From assembly GCA_945889325.1 (NCBI GenBank), contig CAMDBH010000010.1, positions 1 through 64,000 of the forward strand: 64,000 nt of DNA, given 5' to 3'. The notes beneath the pieces are model-generated. The model saw only the letters and a program-made list of their open reading frames with translations, did not search any database and was not told where the DNA came from. The stretch is from Klebsiella pneumoniae (GTDB lineage: Bacteria; Myxococcota_A; UBA9042). Positions 9,780 through 19,254 of this stretch are shown here, one piece after another. Made by a program: the position numbers and the translations under genes. Each line of letters opens with the position of its first letter. Position 1 is the stretch's first letter.

Positions 9780-11291
9780 TTATTCTGTTATCTGTTCAAC
9801 CAATTGCGGGCGCCAAGTCGAAGCATCGCGCGCATCGCGCACTTCGACGTTGCGCTCAGTCAGTTTGGCCCGCAACACGTCCGCGGCGGCCCAGTCTTTG
9901 TCCTGTCGCGCCTGCTGCCGTTGCAGCATGAGTTCTTGGACTTCTCGTAAGTTTTCACTGCCATGCGGAAAAAGTCGGTCGCGCACGGTCTCCACGATCT
10001 CATCAGCCACTTGTTGCGGCGGCCGGTGAAAGACACCGAGCAGCGCACCCGCTTGGGCGATCAGCGCGCGAACTGCCGTGATCATCGGCAGATTGGCCGC
10101 CAATTTCGGTTTTTGCAGCGCATGGGCCAGTGCGCTTAACGGCTCACTCAGTGCCGCCAACGCTTGCGGCGTGTTGAAATCGTCCGCCAGTGCGTGGAGC
10201 AACGCCGTCTGGGCGCGCTCGACAACGTCGGGCAATTTGTCCAACACGTACGGCGGGTTTTGCGCCAGAACCTCGTCAGCTAGCGCCATTTTTTCGTAGA
10301 CGTAAAGCACGCGTCGTGTGGTCTCATCCAGCATTTTATCTGCAAAATTCAACGGATGCAGATAGTGCGCCGTCAGCAGAAAATAGCGCAGCACTTGCGG
10401 GTGGTAGCGATCTAGAACTTCGCGGATGGTAAAAAAATTGCCCAGCGACTTGGACATTTTTTCTGCATCAATGGTCAAGAAACCCAAATGCATCCAACCG
10501 CGCGAAAATACGTCGCCGTTGGCCGCGATCGCTTGGGCGATTTCATTTTCATGGTGCGGAAAGATCAAATCTTTGCCGCCGCCGTGCAGATCAAAAGCGC
10601 TGCCCAAATGCTTGCACGACATGGCGGAGCATTCGATATGCCAACCCGGCCGGCCTTGACCCCAAGGAGATTCCCATTGTGGTTCACCGACTTTGGCCGA
10701 TTTCCACAAGGCAAAATCCGCCTGATTGTGCTTGCGCGCATCGTGTTGCACGCGATCGGATGCGCCTTCTTGGTTGTCATCCTGACTGCGCCCGGAAAGG
10801 GCACCGTACGTTGGGAAGCTACTGACCTCAAAATACACGTCTTTTCCGCCGGGCAGGCTGTCGGCGTCGCCGGGCACCACGTAGGCGTGGCCACGAGCGA
10901 TGATTTCCTGAATCATCGAAATAATTTCAGGCATATGTGTCGTAACGCGCGGCTCAATATCCGGCGCCTCGCACTCCAGCCTTCGGTCGACGTCTTGGTG
11001 AAAGGCTTCAATAAATCGTGAAGTTAGCGCGTCGCAGGTCTCGCCATTTTCATTGGCGCGGCGAATGATCTTGTCGTCCACATCAGTGAAATTGCGTACA
11101 TATTTGACATCATAGCCAAAATGCCGCAACGTGCGCCGAACGACATCGAAAAAAACGTAAACCCGCGCATGGCCAACGTGGCTGTAATCATAAACAGTCA
11201 CGCCGCAAACGTAGAGACTGACCTTGCCCGAGACCAATGGTTCAAACGGCTCTTTTTGCCGACTCAGCGTGTTGTAGATGCGTAATTGCAA
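9780..11291 (-). CDS. cysS: cysteinyl-tRNA synthetase
   Basis: IYNTLSRQKEPFEPLVSGKVSLYVCGVTVYDYSHVGHARVYVFFDVV...GWHIECSAMS...KMSKSLGNF. Probable TTG start at 11291. Confidence 0.95.
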   Translation of the reverse strand: MQLRIYNTLSRQKEPFEPLVSGKVSLYVCGVTVYDYSHVGHARVYVFFDVVRRTLRHFGYDVKYVRNFTDVDDKIIRRANENGETCDALTSRFIEAFHQDVDRRLECEAPDIEPRVTTHMPEIISMIQEIIARGHAYVVPGDADSLPGGKDVYFEVSSFPTYGALSGRSQDDNQEGASDRVQHDARKHNQADFALWKSAKVGEPQWESPWGQGRPGWHIECSAMSCKHLGSAFDLHGGGKDLIFPHHENEIAQAIAANGDVFSRGWMHLGFLTIDAEKMSKSLGNFFTIREVLDRYHPQVLRYFLLTAHYLHPLNFADKMLDETTRRVLYVYEKMALADEVLAQNPPYVLDKLPDVVERAQTALLHALADDFNTPQALAALSEPLSALAHALQKPKLAANLPMITAVRALIAQAGALLGVFHRPPQQVADEIVETVRDRLFPHGSENLREVQELMLQRQQARQDKDWAAADVLRAKLTERNVEVRDARDASTWRPQLVEQITE

Positions 11292-11673
11292 ACGAAATCC
11301 TAACTTGCCTGCTCTGTGGCAGCGTCGAGTCAACCGCAAATTTTCCACACCAACGCGAATTCCCGCGGCGGTAAAGGAAATGGAAGGGGCGAAAGTGTAA
11401 CGCTTCGGCGCCCTCAACTCAAGTCCACAGCGGCCGCCCAAGGCAAAGGCAAAAGGCAAGTCGCTTGGGTTGACAGAATGGCTTTGGATCTTTACAACGC
11501 CAAACATCGCGCTGTCACCGGTTTGTGACATTGCCGACGTTCAACCGCCTCGTGCGGCTGTCGAAGGCGAGCGACTGGGCTCGGCCGCCCGAACCAAATT
11601 ATCTGTCAACTCGGACGGTTATCCGTCAATTGGTTTAGCTGATTCTGAACTGGCGCAAGGTGAAACCGACGGC

Positions 11674-13107
11674 ATGAGGTTACAGACCCCGACATCGCAC
11701 CGCTCGCGCAGCGCGCTACTGCCCTCTTTGGGGGCTGCGGCGATCATTGCTGGTGTTGCGGGGGCCAATCTGTGGTCGATGTGGCACGCTGCGCCTGAAT
11801 TGACGCCGCTTTCGACGTTGGAACGCTTGAGCGCGCTTCAGCAATCGCAGCGCCTGCCGGAAACGGCTGAAGCCGCAAATAACCGGGAAAACTCAGTATA
11901 TTCAGATGGAACGGCCGCGGGCGCTTCGACCCTGCAGCCGGTGCACGTCAATGTTGGCGCTTCGCCATCTGCCGCGCCAGCTACGGCAGCGACGCGCTCG
12001 GTTGTGGTCCAAGCCGGTGAAACCCTAGGTGGTGCCTTGGCTCGCCTCTACATTCACGGCAACGCCGCCCGCGACGTGATCAAAGCCTACGGTGAGTTGC
12101 GCGATCCCGCCAAATTTCAAGCCGGTTGGCGCCTTTGGGCCCGTTTTGCCTCCGCTGGATTGATGGATTCGTCTGCGCTGCAAACACTTGTCATTGCACC
12201 GGCTTTTGGCGAGGGCCTGACGGTCGACCGCGACGCCGACGGCGAAACTTTTTCTGCGCGCGAAGGCGGACTGCCAGGCACATTGCTGCGCCAAGCCGTC
12301 CGCTGCGGCATCGTGGGCACGCTGGAAGCCAGTTTGCGCCGCTGCGGCGAGGGCCCTGGCTTGGTTGATTTGGTTCAGGGTTTGCTTTCAGAACGGCTGT
12401 CGGTGCCTGTTGAATTGCAGCCTGGTGATGAATTGCGTATTGTAATCGATAAGTTGATGGACGGCGACTTGTTGGTGCGCTACCATCACATCGCCGCGAT
12501 TGAGGTCCGCCCGGGTCAAGGCAGCGCCAAAACCTTAGCGCTCTGGTACAACAACGGTCGCGGCGACAGCGGGTATTACGGCAGCGACGGTGAATCGATC
12601 GAGCCGATGTTCCTGCGCCAGCCGCTGCACCTCGGCCACCAGACCTCGGCGTTCGGCATGCGCCTGCATCCGATCTTGCACAAAATGAAAGCGCACATGG
12701 GCGTGGATTTCGCGGCACCGCGCGGCACCCCGATCTTTGCTGCGGCCGCGGGCCAATTGGTTTCGGCCGGCCGCGCGGGCGCCGCGGGCAACATGGTTCG
12801 CATCCGCCACGCTGACAGTTACACGACGGAGTACATGCACATGCAGAAATTCGCCGGCAATCTCAAAGCAGGCGATCGCGTCACCAAGGGCCAACTGATC
12901 GGCTACGTCGGCACAACGGGACGATCAACCGGTCCGCACCTGCATTTCGGGGCCAAACAGCGAGGCAAGTACATGGATCCGCAGGGCCTAAATGCCAGCG
13001 AGCCGCCCGTGCCCTTCAAGGACCGCAAGGCTTTTGCCGAAGACGCCAAAGCGCTTTTGTTGCTGCTGGAAGCTGTCGGCAAGCCAAAAGCCGGCGATGC
13101 TTCGTAA
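11674..13107 (+). CDS. M23 family metallopeptidase (LytM/MepM-like)
   Basis: SAFGMRLHPILHKMKAHMGVDFAAPRGTPIFAAAAGQLVSAG...GPHLHFGAK: intact M23 HxH and HMGVD motifs; N-terminal signal anchor. Confidence 0.9.
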   Translation: MRLQTPTSHRSRSALLPSLGAAAIIAGVAGANLWSMWHAAPELTPLSTLERLSALQQSQRLPETAEAANNRENSVYSDGTAAGASTLQPVHVNVGASPSAAPATAATRSVVVQAGETLGGALARLYIHGNAARDVIKAYGELRDPAKFQAGWRLWARFASAGLMDSSALQTLVIAPAFGEGLTVDRDADGETFSAREGGLPGTLLRQAVRCGIVGTLEASLRRCGEGPGLVDLVQGLLSERLSVPVELQPGDELRIVIDKLMDGDLLVRYHHIAAIEVRPGQGSAKTLALWYNNGRGDSGYYGSDGESIEPMFLRQPLHLGHQTSAFGMRLHPILHKMKAHMGVDFAAPRGTPIFAAAAGQLVSAGRAGAAGNMVRIRHADSYTTEYMHMQKFAGNLKAGDRVTKGQLIGYVGTTGRSTGPHLHFGAKQRGKYMDPQGLNASEPPVPFKDRKAFAEDAKALLLLLEAVGKPKAGDAS

Positions 13108-13146
13108 CCGGTTAGTTTTTTTCGACATCAGCGCACGCAATCCCGT

Positions 13147-14475
13147 CTAAATCGGCGTGTGCCAAATCCGCCCAAACACATCGACGCCGACCCACATCTC
13201 CGGCACCCGATCAGCTTGGAATACCAAACAAGTTTGTACCTTTTCGCGCTTGCGCTGCGCCGCAGCGTCCCACCACGCCAGCGCGCTGAGAACGTTGCCG
13301 GTGGCGCGCCCAAAGACGCCCCACGCACTCAAGAAATCCACGCCGTGCAACCGATGGTTGTCAGTAAGCCAACCGCTCACCGCCGGTTTGATCGGCAACA
13401 AGGGGGGTGGCCATGGCAGGGTAAAAGCACGTAAAACCGCGTTATTACCTTCAATGCGCAGCGGAGCTGCTGGCAGTTCGGTACTTTGCAGCGCCCCATT
13501 GACCGCGTCCAGCGCAATTTGCGCTCCGATCGCGTGCGCGCGACCGCGCGATACATCCAACGCAAGCGCGCCGCGATCACCCAACGTAGCATGGCCGCCG
13601 GCGTGCAAAGCCGCGATACCAATCGTGCCCGAACCAGACATCAGGTCGAGCACCTGCCCATTCGGCGGCAGCGAGGCCTGAACGATCCGCGCTGCGAGCG
13701 ATAGCGGCTTTTGTGTTGGATAGCCCGTGCGCTCAAAGTCACGGTTGGACAACGTGCGTTCGATCAATGGATCAGGCCAGGTGCGCAGTATTGTCCCGCC
13801 GGGCGCGGCGGTTGGTGTTTGCCACAAGTCGGTGGCGCGCTTGGGCTGCCCGGCCAAAAGCGATGAGGTTGCAGCCTCTTGTGGTGCGACAAACCAATTT
13901 TTTGCCAGATCCTTGGCGTAAAAATAGATCACGTCGTGTTTGCGCTGAAACCGCGTGGCCGACGATCCACCCAAGCCATAGGCCCAAATGATTTCATTGA
14001 GCAAATTGTCGACGCCAAAAATTTCGTCCAGGAGCAATCGCACGTAAGGGCCGCGGCGAAAATCCAAGTGCAGGTAGAACGAGCCGCGCGGCGACAACAG
14101 CGCATGGCAGCGTTGGAAGATGGGAAAAAGGCCGTCGAGATAGCTTGCGATGTCGCCGCGATCGGTATCGCCGTAAGCGGGCAAAAGAACGTCGATTTGT
14201 TTGCCCGCGACGTCCATTTGGCGGGCACGGGCATAATCCGCCTCACTGCCAAAGGGCGGGTCGAGGTGAATCAGGTCAAAGCTCGCTGCGCGGCCTTCCG
14301 CCAGCAGTTGATCCGCGACCTGAAGCGCGTCGCCGGCAATCAGCCGCAGTGAGCCAACATCCTGCTTTGTCGCAGGAATGTTCAATATATGCTGGAGCTG
14401 AGTAGCCTGCCGCGGCGGCGATTCGCGGGGGCGATCGCGCCACTCAAGCCCGACGGGACGATTTAGCGCTGCCAT
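13147..14475 (-). CDS. site-specific DNA methyltransferase, beta-class motif order
   Basis: LIHLDPPFGSEADYARA precedes GYPTQKPLSLAARIVQASLPPNGQVLDLMSGSGTIGIAAL; about 130 aa C-terminal extension. Confidence 0.85.
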   Translation of the reverse strand: MAALNRPVGLEWRDRPRESPPRQATQLQHILNIPATKQDVGSLRLIAGDALQVADQLLAEGRAASFDLIHLDPPFGSEADYARARQMDVAGKQIDVLLPAYGDTDRGDIASYLDGLFPIFQRCHALLSPRGSFYLHLDFRRGPYVRLLLDEIFGVDNLLNEIIWAYGLGGSSATRFQRKHDVIYFYAKDLAKNWFVAPQEAATSSLLAGQPKRATDLWQTPTAAPGGTILRTWPDPLIERTLSNRDFERTGYPTQKPLSLAARIVQASLPPNGQVLDLMSGSGTIGIAALHAGGHATLGDRGALALDVSRGRAHAIGAQIALDAVNGALQSTELPAAPLRIEGNNAVLRAFTLPWPPPLLPIKPAVSGWLTDNHRLHGVDFLSAWGVFGRATGNVLSALAWWDAAAQRKREKVQTCLVFQADRVPEMWVGVDVFGRIWHTPI

Positions 14476-15546
14476 TTATTGCACAACATCGCCGTCATCA
14501 CGGACCCGCAGCACCCATTGACCGAAAGTGTACTCGACGTGTCCGGTAAAGCTCGCGAATTTCATGCCTTTTAAGAAAGTAGTCATCGCAGCTCCTGTGG
14601 CGTCCTTGGTCAGATATTGCGACCCAAATGGCAGCAGGACCAACAACGACGGGCCACCGTTGGCCAAAGTTACACTGAATTGGCCATGGGTTTTGCCGTC
14701 ACTGCCCAAAGAATTGGCGTCCAAAATGACCGAATTTTTCACGGTCGCTAAAACGCCTTCATAACTATCCACTTGTGGCAGGTTCAAGCTGCCGATGGAC
14801 AGCGGATAGGGTGCGGGCGGCGCTTGTTGGCCAATCTTTTGCACGTTGTCCGGCTGTGCGCTGATTTCGGTCATGCAATAGAACTCCAGGATTTCACCGG
14901 TGATTTGAAGAACATCACCAGGCACAGCGTTAAATGTCTCTGAAGTGACAATGACTTGGACGCCGGTGTAGATTGGGTTGGCCGGCGCAATTTGCGGCGC
15001 GACAAAAAATACCGTCGACGTCTTGGTGCCGCTTTTGACCTTGAACACCGGGCCGGTCACAACCGCGGGCTCAAGGATGACCTTGCCGATCGGCACGAGC
15101 TTGGTCGGATCTGCGCAAACTTCACTCGAAGGCGCGGATTGCACTTGATAAATGGTCATGGGTTCCGGTGGCGCGCTTACGTCGTCGGCCGTGTCGATTT
15201 TGCCCGAATCCAGTTTGCCAGAATCTGCTTTGCCGGAATCGACCTTGCCATTGTCAGAAACGGCAATTTCGACCGGCCCCGTATCCCCTGGTGCTTTGAA
15301 ATCATCGGCTGCTTCGGAATCGACCATCGTAGTATCAGCTACTTGAGCGTCAGCGGCGCTGTCTCCACCGCCGACCGCATCTGCCTTGTTGGCGACACAC
15401 ACCTTGTTCACGCAGTTCATATTGGCCGGGCACGCAGCTGTGGCGCAGGAAATGGAACCGTTGCCGCCGCTGCTGCCACCGCCGACAGTGCCACCACAAG
15501 CAGCTAATAATACGAACAAAACGCCAATCACACGGCTGCAGTTCAT
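14476..15546 (-). CDS. Asp-rich lipoprotein, possible OB-fold-like C-terminal domain
   Basis: Start MNCSRVIGVLFVLLAACGG; DSGKx repeats; C-terminal YTGVQVIVTSETFNAVPGDVLQITGEILEFY...; stop abuts the methyltransferase start (TAAATG). Confidence 0.8.
   Translation of the reverse strand: MNCSRVIGVLFVLLAACGGTVGGGSSGGNGSISCATAACPANMNCVNKVCVANKADAVGGGDSAADAQVADTTMVDSEAADDFKAPGDTGPVEIAVSDNGKVDSGKADSGKLDSGKIDTADDVSAPPEPMTIYQVQSAPSSEVCADPTKLVPIGKVILEPAVVTGPVFKVKSGTKTSTVFFVAPQIAPANPIYTGVQVIVTSETFNAVPGDVLQITGEILEFYCMTEISAQPDNVQKIGQQAPPAPYPLSIGSLNLPQVDSYEGVLATVKNSVILDANSLGSDGKTHGQFSVTLANGGPSLLVLLPFGSQYLTKDATGAAMTTFLKGMKFASFTGHVEYTFGQWVLRVRDDGDVVQ
15194..15253 (-). repeat. about 4 tandem 15-bp units encoding DSGKx
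   Basis: tcgattttgcccgaa / tccagtttgccagaa / tctgctttgccggaa / tcgaccttgccattg. Confidence 0.8.
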
Positions 15547-15655
15547 CGCTCTGCCTCGTTTGGGCCTGCACTTGCGCAAGCGCTGGAACAGTAGCAGAAA
15601 ATGCGCCAACATGACAAAGTCTCCAGCCCGCGGCGCCACGCCCAACGGAGCACAG

Positions 15656-16954
15656 ATGAGCAACGAAAAACTGACTAAGAAATCAGTAGTTGAGCTGCAG
15701 ATCACCGCGTTGGGTGGCCAAGCTGACGGCGTGGCGCGCTTGGCGGATGGCCAAGTCGTGTTAATCGCGGGTGCGGTGCCGGGCGATCGCCTGCGCGTTG
15801 CCCTGCGCGGAGCGCTGCGCGGCGTCATGCGCGGCGAAATTACAAAGATTTTGCTGCCATCGCCGCAGCGAGTGCAACCAACTTGCCCTGTTTTTGACGC
15901 CTGCGGTGGCTGCAGTTGGCAGCAGATCGATTTGGCGCTGCAGCGTTCCGAAAAAGCCCTCTTGACGACCCGGGCGCTCGGTAAATCTGCCTGCCAGCTG
16001 CAAATTGTCGGCGAAATCCCAGCATGGCAGCATCGGCGGCGCGTGCGATTGCATTTGCGGCATCACGTCGGCGGCATGGCCGTAGGCATGATGGGCAGAG
16101 CGAGCGAACGCGTGGTGGATACCCGACAATGTCCTGTTCTCGTTGCGGAATTGGAGGCCTTGCTGCCGCGAATCGCGGCCGCCGCAACGCCGTGGCTTGA
16201 CAGGGGCGAACTGCACGCCGTGAGCGGCGTTGAAGGCGTGATCGCAGATTTGCACGCCGTGGTGCGCGCTGGTGAAGCTTTGCCGACCGCTGAATCCTTG
16301 CGGCAAATGTTGGATATTGTAGGGTTATCTCTGGCTGCGTCGGCGATTTCAAGCCACGCGGGGCGGCTTGAGGTGACTTTGCCTGAGACCGTTGGCCCAT
16401 TGCCCATCACCGTGGACGCGCGCGGCTTCTGCCAAGCCACATCGCTTGGCAACGCAGCGATTCGCCATGCAGTTTCGACCGCGCTCGCCGCAGCAGGGCC
16501 CGTGGCGCGGCTGCAGGAATTTTTCGCCGGCTCCGGCAACCTAAGTGGCCTGCTGGACGGAATTGCGCCGCAAATTCGGACGATTGAAAGCGATTTTCCG
16601 GCCACCTTGCGCGCGCAGCACACGCTCACGCACGCGCGGTTGTCGCAGTTCACCGTGCTGCACGGCGACGCGACAGACCTCGCTGAAACCCCAGTGGCCA
16701 ATGAACTGTGGTTGCTCGATCCTGGGCGGCCCGGGGCCAAAGAATTAATGGATAAAATCGCGCAATTGGCCCGCAATGATGCCGCGCCGCAGCAAATCAT
16801 CTATGTCTCGTGTGCGCTCGACACGCTGGCGCGCGATCTGCGTTCGTTGCAAGCGGCGGGTTACACGCAACACAGCGCAGTGATGATCGACACTTATCCG
16901 CACACGCCGCATGTCGAAGTGGTGGTGCATTTGCGTTTGTCATCCGCGGCTTAG
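15656..16954 (+). CDS. RlmD/TrmA-type (uracil-5-)RNA methyltransferase family protein
   Basis: TRAM-like N-terminus (VVELQITALGGQADGVARLADGQVVLIAGAVPGDRLRV), CPVFDACGGCSWQQI Fe-S motif, LQEFFAGSGNLSGLL, IIYVSCALDTLARDLR. Confidence 0.85.
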   Translation: MSNEKLTKKSVVELQITALGGQADGVARLADGQVVLIAGAVPGDRLRVALRGALRGVMRGEITKILLPSPQRVQPTCPVFDACGGCSWQQIDLALQRSEKALLTTRALGKSACQLQIVGEIPAWQHRRRVRLHLRHHVGGMAVGMMGRASERVVDTRQCPVLVAELEALLPRIAAAATPWLDRGELHAVSGVEGVIADLHAVVRAGEALPTAESLRQMLDIVGLSLAASAISSHAGRLEVTLPETVGPLPITVDARGFCQATSLGNAAIRHAVSTALAAAGPVARLQEFFAGSGNLSGLLDGIAPQIRTIESDFPATLRAQHTLTHARLSQFTVLHGDATDLAETPVANELWLLDPGRPGAKELMDKIAQLARNDAAPQQIIYVSCALDTLARDLRSLQAAGYTQHSAVMIDTYPHTPHVEVVVHLRLSSAA

Positions 16955-16996
16955 TCGCCGAAGTGGACAAAGATCCATGCTGATCGTAGGCTTGCC

Positions 16997-17024
16997 GTGG
17001 CAAGGGTCATTTGGCCCTTGCCAC
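16997..17024. terminator. perfect 10-bp stem-loop downstream of the RNA methyltransferase gene
   Basis: gtggcaaggg-tcatttgg-cccttgccac; no clear T-tract. Confidence 0.45.
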
Positions 17025-17154
17025 CGCTGCGCCCACCAACGTCAAAGCGCTTGGTTTGCCACAAGTATTGCGTGCTGCTTACCGCCGCGGTCAGCAGCCG
17101 CGCGCACACTTTAGATCGACGCGCGTCGATGAACGTCTAAGGAGTTGGGTGCTC

Positions 17155-17763
17155 ATGATTCTCATGTGGCTCCTCGCCATCGCGAATGCAAGTACGGCCA
17201 CCGACGAAGAGTTGATGGATCAATACGTTGCAGGCGACGCAAAAGCGATGGCGATTTTGTATGACCGTCACGCGCGTTCGCTGAAGGCTTTTGCCATGCA
17301 GCAGGGTGCGCAGCGGCCCGATGATGTGGTGCAAGACGCGTTCTTGCGGGTGGTGCGTAATGGCCAAGGCTTTAAAGGGCAAGCGAAATTTCGCACGTGG
17401 CTGTTCACCATCGGGCGCAATTTGTGTATCGACGCTTCGCGGCGCGATCGCTTTCGCTCAGGACCTTCGCTTGACGCGCCCAGTGGCAATGAGGATGGAC
17501 CTACGCTCGGCGAGCGAATTGCCAGCGATGCGCCTGGGTTGGACGCCAGCCAAAACTTGGCAGATGCGCAATTTCGCAGCGTATTTGACGTTGCAATGGC
17601 CAAGTTGCCGGACGAACAGCGCGAGGTTTTTGCTTTGCGTGAATTGTCCGGCCTCAGCTTTGCGGAAATCGCAGACGCGACACAGTGCAATGAAAATACG
17701 GTTAAAAGCCGGATGCGTTATGCCTTGAAAGCCTTGCGCGATGCGCTGAGCGACTTTGTTTGA
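17155..17763 (+). CDS. ECF-type RNA polymerase sigma factor
   Basis: DEELMDQYVAGDAKAMAILYDRHARSLKAFAMQQ...DDVVQDAFLRVVRN...FRTWLFTIGRNLCIDASRRD...LPDEQREVFALRELSGLSFAEIADATQCNENTVKSRMRYALKALRD; aaggag RBS upstream of the ATG. Confidence 0.93.
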   Translation: MILMWLLAIANASTATDEELMDQYVAGDAKAMAILYDRHARSLKAFAMQQGAQRPDDVVQDAFLRVVRNGQGFKGQAKFRTWLFTIGRNLCIDASRRDRFRSGPSLDAPSGNEDGPTLGERIASDAPGLDASQNLADAQFRSVFDVAMAKLPDEQREVFALRELSGLSFAEIADATQCNENTVKSRMRYALKALRDALSDFV

Positions 17764-17859
17764 AGATGAGAAGTTTTTTTTTCGCAGCCAAGTTGGCTGG
17801 GTAAGCAGTAGACTGAGTTCGCCGGCCACTGAAGCCGGTCCGCTCATCGGGAGTCGGTG

Positions 17860-19254
17860 ATGGTAAGCAAGACGAACATGACAGTCGATGAGCGGCAAGA
17901 TGTTGAAGTCATTGCGGCTTATGAACGTCGTCTCGCCGGAGGTCGCGCCGACGAGGTGCCGCCGCAGTGGCAGACCGAAGTCGAAGACTTTGTGCGCATG
18001 CACCAGCGCGTTGCCGCCATGCCGATGGCCGACGTGGCGCCGTCGGTGCGTTCCGTGATTCTGTCGGCCGCGGCAGAAGTGGCGCGTGAAGCGCAAGTTC
18101 AATCGCCCCTTCAAAGATTCCTGAATTTCTTATTTCGCCCGGGGCCAATCGTGATCGGCATGACGACGGCCGCAATCGCGCTGGCGTTGGCCGTGCGTCC
18201 GCATTCTGAAATGAATCCGAATACATCGGCCAAAGCGGCTGATGCCCCGGCGGCCGTAGCGGCCGAGAGTGCCGCTGCGCCGGTAGCGACGCTCGACGAG
18301 CCTAAGACCGCGGAAGCGGTAGCGAAAGTGGAACCAGCTGCGGCGACCAAGCTGCAAGAAGTGGCTGCGGCTGCGGCGGTCCAACGCAATGTGGCCAAAG
18401 CAGATGAAGGCGAGGCGGCAGAAGCTGCACGCGCACAGATTCCGCGGCCGACGCGCACCATCGAAGCGCAACCGGCGTCGCTGTCGCCGCCTCCGCGGGC
18501 GCCAGACGACGTGGCCAGCGGTCATGCTTCGATTGGCAATAGAGAATCTGTCAATGCGCCCGTTGTTGCCGAGGCGCCCAAGCGCGAACGGGCGGTGACG
18601 GACGACGCACTGGACGCCAAGCTGAAGGCGCCCCCAATGGCGGGGTTCGCTAAGGATAATACGGTGCAGCAACGGCGCACGCCTCAGGCACCTGCGTACG
18701 AAGCAGCAGTGGCAAAACCCGAAGTCGCCGAAAAAGTTGTGCAAGCTGCGCCAAAAACTGTCGTCGCAGACAAAGCTGGCGCGGCGTCTAAGGCTGAAAA
18801 CGAGCAAGCGGCGAGTGACTCACCGGCGCAAAATGACGGCGGCTACCGCGGCAACCGTGGCCAAGCGGCGCCGGTGCCGGCAGTCCAAGCCGAGAGCAAA
18901 TCGCCTAAGAAAGAGAGCAAATCCGAGAAAAAAGCGCAGGAACAACCTGCCGACGCCGACGTCGCCCCTGCTGGCGAGGAAGGTCGAGCCAATCTCGCAC
19001 AATTGCGGGCAGATGCGGAAAAATTGACGGTGCCGGCGCAAAAGGCCGCGGCGCTCAAGAAGTTGATCGTGGCGGCACGCAAAGCCAATGACGCCAAAGC
19101 GGAAAAGTGGGCAATGGATGAATTGCGCGCGCTTGACGGTGCGGCCGCGGCCAAAAGCAAACCCGCGACAGAGTCGACGCCACCGGCGCAAAAAGCCAAG
19201 GCGTCGCCGCAAAATGGTGCCGCTGAAATCAAGGCCAACAAGAGCGATAAGTAG
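17860..19254 (+). CDS. putative anti-sigma factor: single TM, long Ala/Lys/Pro-rich tail
   Basis: Immediately downstream of the ECF sigma gene; short N-terminal domain, TM segment GPIVIGMTTAAIALALAV, about 300 aa low-complexity tail. Confidence 0.6.
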   Translation: MVSKTNMTVDERQDVEVIAAYERRLAGGRADEVPPQWQTEVEDFVRMHQRVAAMPMADVAPSVRSVILSAAAEVAREAQVQSPLQRFLNFLFRPGPIVIGMTTAAIALALAVRPHSEMNPNTSAKAADAPAAVAAESAAAPVATLDEPKTAEAVAKVEPAAATKLQEVAAAAAVQRNVAKADEGEAAEAARAQIPRPTRTIEAQPASLSPPPRAPDDVASGHASIGNRESVNAPVVAEAPKRERAVTDDALDAKLKAPPMAGFAKDNTVQQRRTPQAPAYEAAVAKPEVAEKVVQAAPKTVVADKAGAASKAENEQAASDSPAQNDGGYRGNRGQAAPVPAVQAESKSPKKESKSEKKAQEQPADADVAPAGEEGRANLAQLRADAEKLTVPAQKAAALKKLIVAARKANDAKAEKWAMDELRALDGAAAAKSKPATESTPPAQKAKASPQNGAAEIKANKSDK

